A stretch of 64,000 bases of DNA from Herpetosiphon aurantiacus DSM 785 (GCA_000018565.1 CP000875.1:124001-188000); one strand, 5' to 3'; shown: positions 35,147 through 44,128, counted from the first letter of the stretch. Notes: generated by a model not told the origin, from the letters alone. A program made the numbers and translations.

Positions 35147-35513
35147 CTTCTTTCGGATTGTCGGTTGGACGATCGCCATTGCTGGGGGCTTGGGCTTGGC
35201 GGGCCTAGCCTTGATTTGGTATCGACTCAAAAGCCTGAATGTGCCTGATGGCGCTTCCTATCGCGAAACGATGCTGCGGGTGCCGCTCAGCTTGGTGATT
35301 GTGCTTGACCTGCTGGATTTGGCGTTTGATGTGTTTGCCGCGCCAATTTCGTGGATTGTGCTGAGCCATTTCAATTTGCAAGGCTTGCGGCGAGTGAGCG
35401 TGGTCGAGGCTTTGATTCCAGGCACGCAAGTTATTCCATGGATGACTGTGAGTTGGTTTGCGGTACGCTTGTTTGACCGTTATGCCCAGCCCGACGAAAG
35501 AGTTGAGCCATGA
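35133..35513 (+). CDS. Hypothetical membrane protein
   Basis: A 126-residue protein with an N-terminal membrane helix (VGWTIAIAGGLGLAGLALIW) and two to three weaker hydrophobic segments (VPLSLVIVLDLLDLAFDVFA, ALIPGTQVIPWMTVSWFAV). No family recognised. It overlaps both neighbours (14 and 4 bases), which shows tight coupling with the YggT-like protein and the lipid kinase. Confidence 0.65.
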   Translation: MEWSSFFRIVGWTIAIAGGLGLAGLALIWYRLKSLNVPDGASYRETMLRVPLSLVIVLDLLDLAFDVFAAPISWIVLSHFNLQGLRRVSVVEALIPGTQVIPWMTVSWFAVRLFDRYAQPDERVEP

Positions 35514-36454
35514 GCAATGAGGCCACTTTGAAGATTAGCCTAATTATGAATCCGGCTTCGGGTACGTCTGAGCAAGGTGCTTTGCTACTCGAAACCCTTG
35601 CGCCAATGAGTGGCGTGACCATCTTAACGACCGATGCTGCTGGTGAAGGCGAACGTTTGGCGCGGCAAGCAGTGGCAGATGGAGCTGAATTGGTCGTAGC
35701 GGCTGGCGGCGATGGCACGATCAACGAGGTTGTTAAAGGCTTGATCGAAGCTGAACGACGGGTTCCATTGGGTATTATTCCGCTGGGCACTGGCAACGAT
35801 TTGGCACGTACTTTGGCCTTGCCAACCGATCCCTTGGAAGCTTGGAAATTGATTTTGGTTGGCGAACGCCGCAAGCTTGACGTAATCGAGATTCGCACGC
35901 CGCGCGAATTGCATTATGCCTTGAATGTATCGGCGGGCGGGTTTAGCGGCCAACTCAACGAAGCCATGTCGAGTGAAGTTAAATCGGCATGGGGGCCGTT
36001 GGCTTATTTGCGGGGAGCCTTGGGCGTTTTACCTGATTTGACCAGCTATCGAACAACGATTCAATACGATGATCAAGCGCCTGAGCAAGTTGATGCGCTG
36101 AATATTATTATTGCCAATGGCCGAACCGCAGCGGCTGGAGTGCAAGTTGCTCCGTTGGCCAACCCCGAAGATGGCCTGCTCGATGTAGTGATTGTGCACT
36201 ATGGCTCGATTATGCAATTGGCGGGAGCAGCGGCACGCTTATTGGTCAATGGCAATTATCTAAATAGCGAGTTGGTCGAGTTGCGGCGAGCCAAAAAAGT
36301 GCAAGTTATCTCTGATCCAGAAATTTGGTTCAACGCCGATGGCGAATTAATTACCAACGAGCCAATTGTGTTTGAAGTGCTGCCTCAAGCCTTGGAAGTG
36401 GTGGTCGGTGCTGAGTATCAAGCAGTCATTGAGGATGTAACGACAGGCAGCTAG
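35510..36454 (+). CDS. Diacylglycerol/YegS-type lipid kinase
   Basis: A 314-residue lipid kinase, which phosphorylates diacylglycerol or related lipids at the inner membrane. It carries LIMNPASGT at the N-terminus, the catalytic loop VVAAGGDGTINEVVKGL and PLGIIPLGTGNDLARTLALP, all hallmarks of the family. The C-terminal beta-rich lipid-binding half (LNVSAGGFSGQLNEAM, WFNADGELI) is intact. It overlaps the upstream gene as ATGA. Confidence 0.92.
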   Translation: MSNEATLKISLIMNPASGTSEQGALLLETLAPMSGVTILTTDAAGEGERLARQAVADGAELVVAAGGDGTINEVVKGLIEAERRVPLGIIPLGTGNDLARTLALPTDPLEAWKLILVGERRKLDVIEIRTPRELHYALNVSAGGFSGQLNEAMSSEVKSAWGPLAYLRGALGVLPDLTSYRTTIQYDDQAPEQVDALNIIIANGRTAAAGVQVAPLANPEDGLLDVVIVHYGSIMQLAGAAARLLVNGNYLNSELVELRRAKKVQVISDPEIWFNADGELITNEPIVFEVLPQALEVVVGAEYQAVIEDVTTGS

Positions 36455-36458
36455 GGTT

Positions 36459-36600
36459 GATCCACAAAGGACACGAAGGGCACGAAGCATGGGGCTATGG
36501 GCTATAGGTTATCGAAAGTCGTGGAGATATTCAAATTATTCCGCTAGCCAATAGCCTTCTGCCGATAGCCATGGTCTCTGTATTGACAAGGAGTTTTACC
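36459..36600. repeat. Word repeats upstream of the acidic protein gene
   Basis: ATCCACAAAGGACACGAAGG words at 36461-36488 are followed by GGGCTATGGGCTATAGG and ATAGCCTTCTGCCGATAGCC words to 36572. No gene is visible. Confidence 0.7.
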
Positions 36601-36903
36601 ATGAGTGACGATTTACGTGATGAACTGCGCGATTTAGCGGGGTATCGCAACGACGAAAGTGATATTCTGGGTGTTTTCAATGCTGATGAAATTGAAAACA
36701 CCCAAGATTTTACCGTGACTGATATTGAACAAGGCGAAACCGAAGCCTATGCCGATTTGAGCGAACCACTTGAATCGCTTGATGAATTGACCAGTGAAAA
36801 TCTGCGCGAAGGCGAAACCGACGATGTGATTGAGGCAATCCAAGAAGGCTTAAGTTATGTGCCACCAATCGACGACCCCTTAGATTTTGACGATGCTGAC
36901 TAA
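36601..36903 (+). CDS. Small acidic hypothetical protein
   Basis: A 100-residue, very acidic protein (many D and E, ending PIDDPLDFDDAD) with no membrane segment. I do not recognise it. AAGGAG is 9 bases before the ATG and the codon use resembles neighbours, so translation is likely. Flanked on both sides by word repeats. Confidence 0.6.
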   Translation: MSDDLRDELRDLAGYRNDESDILGVFNADEIENTQDFTVTDIEQGETEAYADLSEPLESLDELTSENLREGETDDVIEAIQEGLSYVPPIDDPLDFDDAD

Positions 36904-37240
36904 GAACGAGGCTATCGGCTTTGGGTTATCGACGCTCCTCGAGCTATCCAACCTTATTCTGATAGCCTAGAGCCTTACTCCCTCTGCGTGAAATTGTTGA
37001 TTGATAGAGTGGCCAACTGATCTTCTGAGTCCCGACCCCTGACCCCTGATGTCCAAACCTCGATTCCATGTGCTGATTCCCTCGCATTCATCCTTCTGCC
37101 TGTTATCTGCGTATTGCCAAGAGGATATGCTGATGAGATCATACTTAAAAAACATTGAGTAGCAAGAATTTCAATGGCATAATAAAAACTACGTGATCGT
37201 TAGCTGGGGGATTGGTGGTTAAAATAAGGATGAATTGCCC
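36904..37240. other. Gene-free region with ATAGCC and ACCCCTGACCCC words
   Basis: The 337-bp gap holds GCTATCGGCTTTGGG and GATAGCC words (36911-36968), CGACCCCTGACCCCTGATG words (37026-37048), and the promoter region of the pterin operon, where no clear -35/-10 pair stands out. No gene is seen. Confidence 0.55.
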
Positions 37241-38062
37241 ATGGATGTTTTTGCAACACGGCGCTTTAATTTTTCGGCTTCGCATCGCTATTGGCGCGAA
37301 GAATGGAGCCTAGAACAAAATGAGGCGGTGTTCGGCAAATGTACCAATCGCTATGGTCATGGTCACAACTACGAGTTATTTGTGACGGTTGCTGGGGCGG
37401 TTGACCCGATCACTGGGATGGTTATGAATATGGTTGAGTTAAAGCGCCTCGTAACAATGGTGTTAGACCAGTTTGATCATAAACATCTGAATGAGGATAC
37501 CCCCTACTTTCGTGAAGTGATTCCGACAACCGAAAATCTGGTACGGGTTTTGTGGGGCTTGATCGAGCCGCAATTGCCTAAAGGAGTACGTTTAGCCAAA
37601 TTACGTTTGTATGAAAATAGCGATTTGTATGCTGAATATTTTGGGCGGCAACAGCAGGCGACATTTAATCGGCGCTATGAATTTTCGGCGGCGCATCGCT
37701 TGCATGCCCAAAGCTTAACTGATGAAGCGAATCGTGAAATCTATGGAAAGTGTAATAATCCCAATGGTCATGGTCATAATTATCAACTAGAGGTTACGGT
37801 TGATGGCCTGATTGATGCCCAAACCGGCATGGTGATTGATTTGGTGGATATGGATCGGCGCGTGCAGAGTGTGCTTGACAACTGGGATCATCGTCATCTT
37901 GATTATCAGGTTGCCGAATTTGCCGAACAGCCCTCGACTGCTGAAAATATTGTGGTGGTGCTGTGGCAACGCCTCGAAGCCTTATTTGGCTCGCAATTAA
38001 AGCATTTGCGGCTGTGGGAAACCGCCAATAATGTGTTTGATTACCCGCTCAGCCAGCATTGA
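37241..38062 (+). CDS. Tandem-duplicated 6-pyruvoyl-tetrahydropterin synthase
   Basis: A 273-residue protein made of two complete PTPS domains (about 1-133 and 137-273). PTPS turns dihydroneopterin triphosphate into 6-pyruvoyl-tetrahydropterin. Each half keeps the zinc histidines and catalytic cysteine: FSASHRYW, FGKCTNRYGHGHNYEL and FDHKHLNED in the first; FSAAHRLH, YGKCNNPNGHGHNYQLEVTV and WDHRHLDY in the second. The C-x5-HGH spacing is that of true PTPS rather than QueD (C-x3-HGH). Each also has its final glutamate (RLYENSD and RLWETANN). The ATG at 37241 follows AAGGA; it is 61 bases upstream of folE. Confidence 0.92.
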   Translation: MDVFATRRFNFSASHRYWREEWSLEQNEAVFGKCTNRYGHGHNYELFVTVAGAVDPITGMVMNMVELKRLVTMVLDQFDHKHLNEDTPYFREVIPTTENLVRVLWGLIEPQLPKGVRLAKLRLYENSDLYAEYFGRQQQATFNRRYEFSAAHRLHAQSLTDEANREIYGKCNNPNGHGHNYQLEVTVDGLIDAQTGMVIDLVDMDRRVQSVLDNWDHRHLDYQVAEFAEQPSTAENIVVVLWQRLEALFGSQLKHLRLWETANNVFDYPLSQH

Positions 38063-38123
38063 GCAGCGGCAACCCTGAATCGTGGATGAGGTTCTGGAAC
38101 TACTAATGCAAAGGATGGATCAG

Positions 38124-38744
38124 ATGACGCTTATTTACTCTGGCAATGGACTCAATGGCAACTCAGCACCAGCAGTGCGCGAAGATATGGAAGCCGCCGT
38201 GCGAACCATTCTCGAAGGTCTCGGCGAGGATGTTGATCGTGAGGGCTTGCAACGCACCCCGCATCGGGTTGCCAAAATGTTTGGCGAGCTGACCGCTGGT
38301 TATCATACTGATCCGGTGGCGTTGATTAACGATGCCATTTTTACGGTCGAATATAACGAAATGGTCTTGGTGCGTGATATTGAATTTTCGTCGCTGTGCG
38401 AACATCATATGTTGCCATTTTGGGGCAAAGCCCACGTTGCCTATGTGCCAAATGGCAAAGTGCTTGGGCTTTCGAAAATTCCACGGATTGTTGATATGTT
38501 TGCCAAACGTTTGCAAGTGCAAGAACGCCTAACCCGCGAAATCGCCGATTTTGTGGCGCAAACGATCGATGCAAGCGGCGTAGCAGTGGTGGTACAGGGT
38601 GCGCATATGTGCTCAATGATTCGTGGCGTTAAAAAGGCCAACGCTCGCATGGTCACGCAATCGTTGCAAGGTGTGTTTAAAACCGATCCGCAAATTCGCG
38701 CTGAATTTATGGGTCATATCACGGCGAATTTTTCCGATGACTAA
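38124..38744 (+). CDS. folE: GTP cyclohydrolase I
   Basis: A 206-residue enzyme that converts GTP to dihydroneopterin triphosphate, the first step of folate and tetrahydrobiopterin synthesis. Zinc ligands are present in [20 protein letters not shown] and [29 protein letters not shown] and [20 protein letters not shown] are family signatures. AAAGGA lies 8 bases before the ATG at 38124; in-frame starts at 38106 and 38082 are possible. Its stop overlaps the next start by 8 bases. With the PTPS and the reductase it forms a pterin operon. Confidence 0.94.
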   Translation: MTLIYSGNGLNGNSAPAVREDMEAAVRTILEGLGEDVDREGLQRTPHRVAKMFGELTAGYHTDPVALINDAIFTVEYNEMVLVRDIEFSSLCEHHMLPFWGKAHVAYVPNGKVLGLSKIPRIVDMFAKRLQVQERLTREIADFVAQTIDASGVAVVVQGAHMCSMIRGVKKANARMVTQSLQGVFKTDPQIRAEFMGHITANFSDD

Positions 38745-39438
38745 AACAATGGTGATTACTGGAGCTGGCCGTGGGATTGGCCGGGCAATTGCCTTGGCCT
38801 GTGCCGCCAACAACCAACTGGTTTTGCTCGCTCGCAGCGCAGCTGAATTGCAAGCAGTTGCCATTGAAATCCAATCGGCTGGTGGAACGGCGCAGGTTGT
38901 GGTTGGCAATGCTAGCGATCCAGCGATTGTGCAACAGGCAATTGATCTGGCGCAGCAAGCGGGCCAAGGTCACATCGATGGGCTGATTTTGGCGGCGGGG
39001 GTGGCTCACGTGGCCCACGTTGGCGCGTTAAGTTTACAGCAATGGCAACAATCGTTGGATGTTAATTTAACTGCCAGCTTTTTGGCATGTCAAGCAGCAT
39101 TGCCCTATCTCAAGGCTGGCAGCCAAATTATTGCGATTTCGTCGATTGCTGGCAAAAGTGGCTTTCCAGGTTGGGCGGCCTATTCAGCAAGCAAATTTGG
39201 CTTGATGGGCTTTTTGCAGGCTTTACGCGAAGAACTGCGCCCGCAGGGAGTACGAGTGACGGCAGTCGTTTCGGCGGCGGTTGATACTGCCTTGTGGAAC
39301 GACGTGGCAGGCAGTTGGAACCGCCAAAATATGTTGCAAGCCAGCGAAGTTGCCAACGCGGTTGCCCATATTTTGAGCCAACCAAGCCATGTACTGATCG
39401 ACGAGATCAGTATTGGCCATGTGGTCGGTAAATTGTAA
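38737..39438 (+). CDS. Short-chain dehydrogenase/reductase, candidate sepiapterin reductase
   Basis: A 233-residue classical SDR. The cofactor motif [11 protein letters not shown] is at residues 8-18, and the catalytic set is [19 protein letters not shown] with Ser, Tyr and Lys; the Rossmann fold reads VITGAGRG. Generic SDRs are often called 3-oxoacyl reductases, but here the gene overlaps folE by 8 bases and follows a PTPS, so it is likely the sepiapterin or 6-pyruvoyl-tetrahydropterin reductase that completes tetrahydrobiopterin. That substrate call rests on context alone. A hairpin follows at 39450. Confidence 0.8.
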   Translation: MTKTMVITGAGRGIGRAIALACAANNQLVLLARSAAELQAVAIEIQSAGGTAQVVVGNASDPAIVQQAIDLAQQAGQGHIDGLILAAGVAHVAHVGALSLQQWQQSLDVNLTASFLACQAALPYLKAGSQIIAISSIAGKSGFPGWAAYSASKFGLMGFLQALREELRPQGVRVTAVVSAAVDTALWNDVAGSWNRQNMLQASEVANAVAHILSQPSHVLIDEISIGHVVGKL

Positions 39439-39449
39439 GCAACAAAAAA

Positions 39450-39473
39450 CCGAGGCGGTAAATGCCGCCTCGG
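39450..39473. terminator. Hairpin after the pterin operon
   Basis: CCGAGGCGG pairs with CCGCCTCGG around a 6-base loop, with an A-run before the stem. The T-run is weak on the plus strand. It probably ends the operon. Confidence 0.75.
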
Positions 39474-39522
39474 CTTACTCTGGAAGCCCCAGATTGAGAA
39501 TGGTCGAGCATCAAACTGAAAG

Positions 39523-39680
39523 GCTGCGATGTGCGATGGTAGTGCGATGTCGAGTGCAATGAGCTAGGACGATGCGACAACGTGCTGGAATGTCGTGCTG
39601 CAATGTAGTAGTGCGATGAGTGCTGCAACGAGTTTGGTTGGTGCGACGATGTGCGATGATGTGTACTACGACGATGCTAG
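39523..39680. repeat. Degenerate GTGCGATG word array
   Basis: At least eight copies of TGCGATG or one-base variants (TGCGACG, TGCAATG) occur within 160 bp, at 39524, 39532, 39543, 39554, 39599, 39612, 39642 and 39652, spaced irregularly. No coding frame of note crosses it. This word type was not seen elsewhere in the window. The rest of the 811-bp gap 39439-40249 holds A/T-rich sequence and a CACGAAG word block at 40012-40055. Confidence 0.75.
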
Positions 39681-40173
39681 GTTGCTGGGCAACTACGATG
39701 TTCAGTTCGATTACTCTGGATGTATCATACCAAGCTTATTCCACTGATTCAATCAAGCGACAGTCCATAGCTTGATAGCACCCCACTTCCCCCGTATGTG
39801 TCATCAAAAATTTTTAATAAATCACCCATTTAAGCTTCAATTCCAACATTCTACTAAATAAGTCGAATGTTTTCGTCATTTTAGCAGCTTATAGCCTGCA
39901 ATTTCGTCATTCGCCTTAATAATCCGCCTAAACACAGGGGGGATGTAGCCATAAAGTACTATTGTAGTGCGTAGGGATTAGATTTTGGATGTCGAGGTTG
40001 AATTATTTTTTTGATCCACGAAGGACACGAAGGGCACAAAACATGTTTAGCCACAGTTTGCCCAGATTGATTTGATTATTCTGCTATGGACAATGCTTGA
40101 CCCTAAATGCCAACAATTCTCTGAGCATCCATAGTTCAAGCCAATAGCCCAATTCCTATGTTCTATGGAGCTT

Positions 40174-40202
40174 TTGACAGTAGTGGCACAGACTTGTATC
40201 CT
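40174..40202 (+). promoter_or_regulatory. Candidate promoter of the isocitrate/isopropylmalate dehydrogenase gene
   Basis: TTGACA (40174-40179), a 17-base spacer and TATCCT (40197-40202) lie about 48 bases before the start codon. Confidence 0.6.
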
Positions 40203-40249
40203 TAGGTGAAACAAAGTTTTGCACCAAAACCTATAAGGAGTTAAGTTAA

Positions 40250-41329
40250 ATGAGTAAGCCAACGATTGTTGTCCTTGAGGGCGATCAAACGGGGCAAGAA
40301 CTGCTTGAAGAAAGTCTGCGCGTCCTTGATCCTGCGGTGACGGGCGTTGATATAGAGCTAAAGCGCTACGATTTGAGCCTCGAATCGCGCCGAGCGACCA
40401 ATAATCAAATTGTGTTGGAAGCAGCTCAAGCCATGAAGGAAGCTGGTTTTGGCTTGAAAGCCGCTACAATCACTCCTGAAAAAGCTGGCGATGTTGGTAG
40501 CCCTAACGCTATTCTGCGCGAACAAATCAATGGTACGGTGATTGTACGAACGGGCCGCCGGATTCCAGGCGTGCGCCCAGTTGGTGGTGCGTATGCGCCA
40601 ATCTCGGTCATTCGCATGGCGGTTGACGATGCCTATGGTGCCAAAGAATGGCGCGAAGGCGAAGGCGATAATGAAGTTGCTTATCGCACCGAGAAAATCA
40701 CCCGTGGCACGTGCCGCGCCGTTTCAGAATATGCCTTTATGCATGCTCGTCGCATGAAAGCCAAAGTTTTCGGTGGCCCCAAATATACGGTTAGCCCAAT
40801 TTATGAAGGCATGCTTAAGGAAGAAATGGATGCAGCCGCCAAGCGCTATGCCGATGTACGCTACGAACCACAGTTGATCGATGCGACCTATGCTTTGCTC
40901 TTGACCAACTCGGGCGATCCAATGGTGATTCCTGCGCTCAACCGCGACGGCGACTGCTTGAGCGACTTGGTATTGCAAATGTTCGGCACGATTGCTGGCG
41001 CAGAATCATTGCTCTTGGCCTTCGACAAAGATTTCAAAGTTAATGTTGTGATGGCTGAAGCACCCCACGGCACGGCTCCCAGCTTGGAAGGCAAGAATGT
41101 TGCTAATCCAATGGCGATGATTTTGGCTTCGGCAGCCTTGCTTGATTATATTGATACACCGCAAGCCAACATGGCAGCCCGCGCGATCAGCGAAGCTACC
41201 TTGGAAGCTGTCTACGACGGCGTGCGTACTGCCGATTTGGGTGGCCACACCACCACCAGCGATTTCACCGACGAAGTGATTCGCCGCGTAAAAACCAAAA
41301 TGGAAGTTTGGCCATCGCTCGGTAACTAA
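40250..41329 (+). CDS. Isocitrate/isopropylmalate dehydrogenase family protein
   Basis: A 359-residue NAD(P)-dependent decarboxylating dehydrogenase. It begins TIVVLEGDQTGQELLEESLR, with the substrate segment SPNAILREQINGTVIVRTGR, and the metal-binding DATYALLLTNSGD, then the family C-terminal APHGTAPSLEGKNVANPMAM. The adenine-binding end GHTTTSDFTDEVIRRVKT fits. Whether it oxidises isocitrate or isopropylmalate or a homologue is uncertain; the SPNAILRE serine-asparagine pattern favours an isocitrate-type enzyme. AAGGAG precedes the ATG. Followed by a hairpin at 41376. Confidence 0.85.
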   Translation: MSKPTIVVLEGDQTGQELLEESLRVLDPAVTGVDIELKRYDLSLESRRATNNQIVLEAAQAMKEAGFGLKAATITPEKAGDVGSPNAILREQINGTVIVRTGRRIPGVRPVGGAYAPISVIRMAVDDAYGAKEWREGEGDNEVAYRTEKITRGTCRAVSEYAFMHARRMKAKVFGGPKYTVSPIYEGMLKEEMDAAAKRYADVRYEPQLIDATYALLLTNSGDPMVIPALNRDGDCLSDLVLQMFGTIAGAESLLLAFDKDFKVNVVMAEAPHGTAPSLEGKNVANPMAMILASAALLDYIDTPQANMAARAISEATLEAVYDGVRTADLGGHTTTSDFTDEVIRRVKTKMEVWPSLGN

Positions 41330-41375
41330 ATCTAAACCGCTCGCTGCAAGAAATTGTGGCCAACTTGCACATTAG

Positions 41376-41409
41376 AAAGCACACTGCAACGGCGGAGTGT
41401 GCTTTTGTA
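41376..41409 (+). terminator. Terminator after the dehydrogenase gene
   Basis: AAAGCACACT (41376-41385) pairs with AGTGTGCTTT (41396-41405) and ends in TTTTG. Confidence 0.85.
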
Positions 41410-41429
41410 TTATTCGGGAATCAGGTGTT

Positions 41430-41578
41430 GGGGGTCGGGGATCGGGTTTGATCCACGAAGGACACGAAGAGCACGAAGCATTATTGTTTAGCCACGAATT
41501 ACACGAACTACACCAAAATATGCCGCTAGCCAATCGATCTAATTTTGATTTTTGACCTTTGCCTTTTGCCTTTCAGAG
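41430..41578. repeat. Word repeats before the NB-ARC/TPR gene
   Basis: GGGGGTCGGGGATCGGG, then GGACACGAAGAGCACGAAGC, then TTTGCCTTTTGCCTTTC words occur in turn within 150 bp. The last sits directly at the ribosome binding site of the NB-ARC/TPR gene. No gene is present. Confidence 0.7.
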
Positions 41579-41586
41579 GAATTGCC

Positions 41587-41756
41587 ATGGCCAACAGCAT
41601 TAGCGATTTTTTTGGCTCGAACAATGCTGGTTTTGGTGATGTGAATATTGATGCGGTGATTGCGGGCAATAACAATCAAATTAACAAATATTTGCAATTG
41701 CCAACCCAAACCGACCCTTTGCCAGCCGCTTTGGCTCGCTTAGCAACCTTGCCTTT
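41587..41756 (+). CDS. NB-ARC/TPR protein, exon 1 (interrupted by group II intron)
   Basis: First 56 codons plus two bases of a gene whose rest is at 44129-46391. The N-terminus contains DVNIDAVIAGNNNQINKYLQ, a leader pattern seen in front of NB-ARC domains. Without splicing this frame reads into the intron and stops at 41919. Joining 41756 to 44129 gives TTA (Leu) at the junction, then DHLPERSQLPPHSVM and FVGREAQLYQLAQAM, and restores an 810-residue protein. GAGGA lies 6 bases before the ATG. The last 6 exon bases GCCTTT (41751-41756) are the intron-binding site 1. Confidence 0.82.
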
Positions 41757-42363
41757 GTGCGACGTGAGGTCGCGTAAGAAACTGCTCTACGGTGCAAACA
41801 CCGGATGGAGCCTGCTGTTCCACCAGCAGTACCCTACTCGGTACTGCGGGACGGTAACGTCCCGTGGAAAGCCCGAGGACAACGTATCCACGACCGACTG
41901 GTCGGGACAAGGGCTGTAAAGCGCTTGTCAATCTGCAAGCATCATCAGCGGATAGGAACTAGGGTTGAATGGTATGGTCAACACACGTGAATGCTCGATT
42001 AAACGTCGTAAGGTTGTAGGAGCCAAAGATGCTGACAGGCTTTCACCAAAATGGTACTGGTGGCGAGTATAGGGACTGAAGGCTTCCCTATCGTGGATAA
42101 TCAACGCCCCCGGCGAATAGAGCAGACCTACCCCATTCTGTTTCTCACGCGGAACACGGTAAGCCCGTCATCCTCCCAAAAGGGTAGAACACCGTAAGGT
42201 TGACCAACGGGATGGCGGGTATAGGACAGCGGAAAAAGCGAATGCCGTTCCGTAATCGAACGGATAGGCGGTGAAACATCCCGCCACGCGAAAGCGGGCA
42301 GACTTCCGCTTTGGGTCTCTCCTCACGAGAGCTATTGTCGAACTGATTTAGGAGGACAAGCAA

Positions 42364-44046
42364 ATGATGGCAGAAACCTCTGCTGGTGCGGCCTCCCGCA
42401 GTGAGGTCGAGTGGCATGCCATTAACTGGCAACACGTGAACCAAACTGTGCGTCGGCTGCAATCCCGTATCGTGAAGGCAACACAGGCGGGACGCTATGG
42501 CAAGGTGAAAGCTTTGCAACGGCTCCTGACCCACTCGTTCAGCGGCAAAGCCCTTGCCGTGCGACGAGTGACGGAAAACCAAGGCAAACGGACACCGGGA
42601 GTGGATCAGGTCATCTGGGACACCCCCGAAAAGAAAGCAACGGCCATCCGATCGTTGCGACGACGTGGCTATCAGCCGCGTCCGTTGCGACGCATCTACA
42701 TTCCAAAGAAGCATGGAAAACGACGACCCCTTGGCATCCCAACGATGCACGACCGAGCCATGCAGGCACTCCACCTGCTTGCGCTTGCTCCCATCGCGGA
42801 AACAACCGCTGACCCAAACTCCTATGGATTTCGGTCAGAACGGGCACCAGCAGATGCCATTGGGCAATGCTTTGTTGCACTCGCGAAACGGAAGGCACCA
42901 ACGTGGATTCTGGAAGGCGACATCCGATCATGCTTCGACCGAATTAGCCACGACTGGCTTTTGGCTCATGTCCCAATGGATAAAGCCATCCTTCAGAAAT
43001 GGTTAAAGGCCGGGTACATGGAAGGAACAACGCTCTACCCCACCGAGCACGGCACACCGCAGGGCGGGATTATCTCGCCAGTATTAGCCAATCTCGCGCT
43101 GGATGGCCTCGAACGAATCCTCTTGGAGCATTGCCCCAGAAGGACAGTTCGCGGTATTGCCGCAAAAGTCAATCTTGTGCGGTATGCGGATGACTTCATT
43201 ATCACAGGCAGATCGCGAGAACTGCTCGAACAGACAGTCAAACCGCTGGTAGAAGCATTCCTCAAGGAACGAGGTCTGGAACTCGCACCGGAGAAAACGC
43301 GGATCACGACCATTGAGGAAGGCTTTGATTTTCTTGGACAGAATGTACGCAAGTACAAGGGGATACTGCTGATTAAGCCCTCAACGGCGAGTCAACGGAC
43401 ATTCCTCGCCACAATCCGAGCCACGATCAAAGCCAATATGGCCTTGGATGCCGAGAAGTTGATCCGGCTGCTCAATCCCATCATCTCGGGATGGACAGCC
43501 TATCACCATCATGTTGTCTCAAAGGCTGTGTTTCAATCTATGGGCCATGCAATTTATCAAGCGCTATGGCGCTGGGCAAAACGAAGACATGCCAACAAAC
43601 CAAAACGCTGGATCAAAGAGAAATACTTCCGACCAGTCAATGGAAATCAGTGGGTGTTTTCGGGAGATAGTGCAGGTCGCCCAATACGTTTAGTTGCCGC
43701 AGGATACGTGCCGATTAAACGGCATGTCAAAATCCGAGCAGCGGCTAATCCATACGACCCAGCGTGGGAGATGTATTTTGAAACCCGACTTGGGGTAAAG
43801 ATAGCATCAACCCTCAAGGGACGACGACAACTCCTGCACTTGTGGAAACGACAAAACGGAATTTGCCCCTGTTGCCAAGAACCGATCACAATGCTGACGG
43901 GATGGCACAACCATCACGTCATTCGGCGGATCGACGGCGGAACAGACACGGCGGAAAACCGTATGTTAGTCCACCCCACATGCCATACGCAAATCCATAG
44001 CCAGAGGTTAACCGAAGTGAAACCGTGTCTCGAAAGAGGCAAGTGA
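42364..44046 (+). CDS. ltrA: Group II intron reverse transcriptase/maturase with HNH endonuclease
   Basis: A 560-residue multifunctional protein that helps the intron splice and copies it into DNA. N-terminal RVT segment with EWHAINWQHVNQTVRRLQSR; reverse-transcriptase blocks with RRPLGIPTMHDRAMQALHLL, SYGFRSERAPADAI, GTPQGGIISPVLANLAL and the active-site YADDFIITG; thumb/maturase (domain X) around residues 340-450; C-terminal HNH with CPCCQEPI, WHNHHVIRR, NRMLVHPTCHTQIH. All catalytic residues are present. AGGAGG lies 8 bases before the ATG at 42364. It ends 7 bases before intron domain V. Confidence 0.96.
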   Translation: MMAETSAGAASRSEVEWHAINWQHVNQTVRRLQSRIVKATQAGRYGKVKALQRLLTHSFSGKALAVRRVTENQGKRTPGVDQVIWDTPEKKATAIRSLRRRGYQPRPLRRIYIPKKHGKRRPLGIPTMHDRAMQALHLLALAPIAETTADPNSYGFRSERAPADAIGQCFVALAKRKAPTWILEGDIRSCFDRISHDWLLAHVPMDKAILQKWLKAGYMEGTTLYPTEHGTPQGGIISPVLANLALDGLERILLEHCPRRTVRGIAAKVNLVRYADDFIITGRSRELLEQTVKPLVEAFLKERGLELAPEKTRITTIEEGFDFLGQNVRKYKGILLIKPSTASQRTFLATIRATIKANMALDAEKLIRLLNPIISGWTAYHHHVVSKAVFQSMGHAIYQALWRWAKRRHANKPKRWIKEKYFRPVNGNQWVFSGDSAGRPIRLVAAGYVPIKRHVKIRAAANPYDPAWEMYFETRLGVKIASTLKGRRQLLHLWKRQNGICPCCQEPITMLTGWHNHHVIRRIDGGTDTAENRMLVHPTCHTQIHSQRLTEVKPCLERGK

Positions 44047-44053
44047 GAGGCTT

Positions 44054-44128
44054 GAGCCGGATGCGGGGAAACTCGCACGTCCGGTTCTTAGGGGGCGGGA
44101 GTGTAGTAATACGCTCCTGCTACCCGAC
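44054..44128 (+). ncRNA. Group II intron domains V and VI
   Basis: The 34-nucleotide domain V (GAGCCGGATGCGGGGAAACT and on to CACGTCCGGTTC) contains the AGC catalytic triad near its start and folds as a hairpin with a two-base bulge. Domain VI (about 44092-44125, GGGCGGGAG...CTCCTGCTACC) holds a likely branch-point A in its 3' strand, shortly before the AC end of the intron. Confidence 0.92.

Larger units (their letters stand above)
41757..44128 (+). mobile_element. Group II intron (about 2372 bp) with reverse transcriptase/maturase
   Basis: The 5' end is GTGCGACG, the group II GUGYG start, and the 3' end is CTACCCGAC. A canonical domain V (44054-44087, GAGCCGGATGCGG, ACTCGCACGTCCGGTTC) and a domain VI stem follow the reverse-transcriptase gene. 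Candidate EBS1 GAAGGC (42078-42083) pairs with IBS1 GCCTTT, and EBS2 GGTTGT (42012-42017) pairs with IBS2 GCAACC (41743-41748). Base T42077, just before EBS1, can pair with A44129, the first base of exon 2. The reverse transcriptase resembles the chloroplast-like lineage with an HNH endonuclease. Intact, so probably mobile. Confidence 0.93.

Noticed and set aside
39407-39628. 73-codon frame on the minus strand through the TGCGATG array
   Set aside because: Composition is driven by the word repeats and it overlaps the operon terminator; no start signal.
42145-42774. 209-codon frame on the minus strand inside the intron
   Set aside because: It is antisense to the intron ribozyme and the maturase gene, with no family resemblance; the plus-strand gene has clear RT motifs.
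44025-44128. Alternative start of the TPR protein at 44025
   Set aside because: These codons lie in the intron 3' end, covering domains V and VI; splicing logic places the gene's start at 41587.
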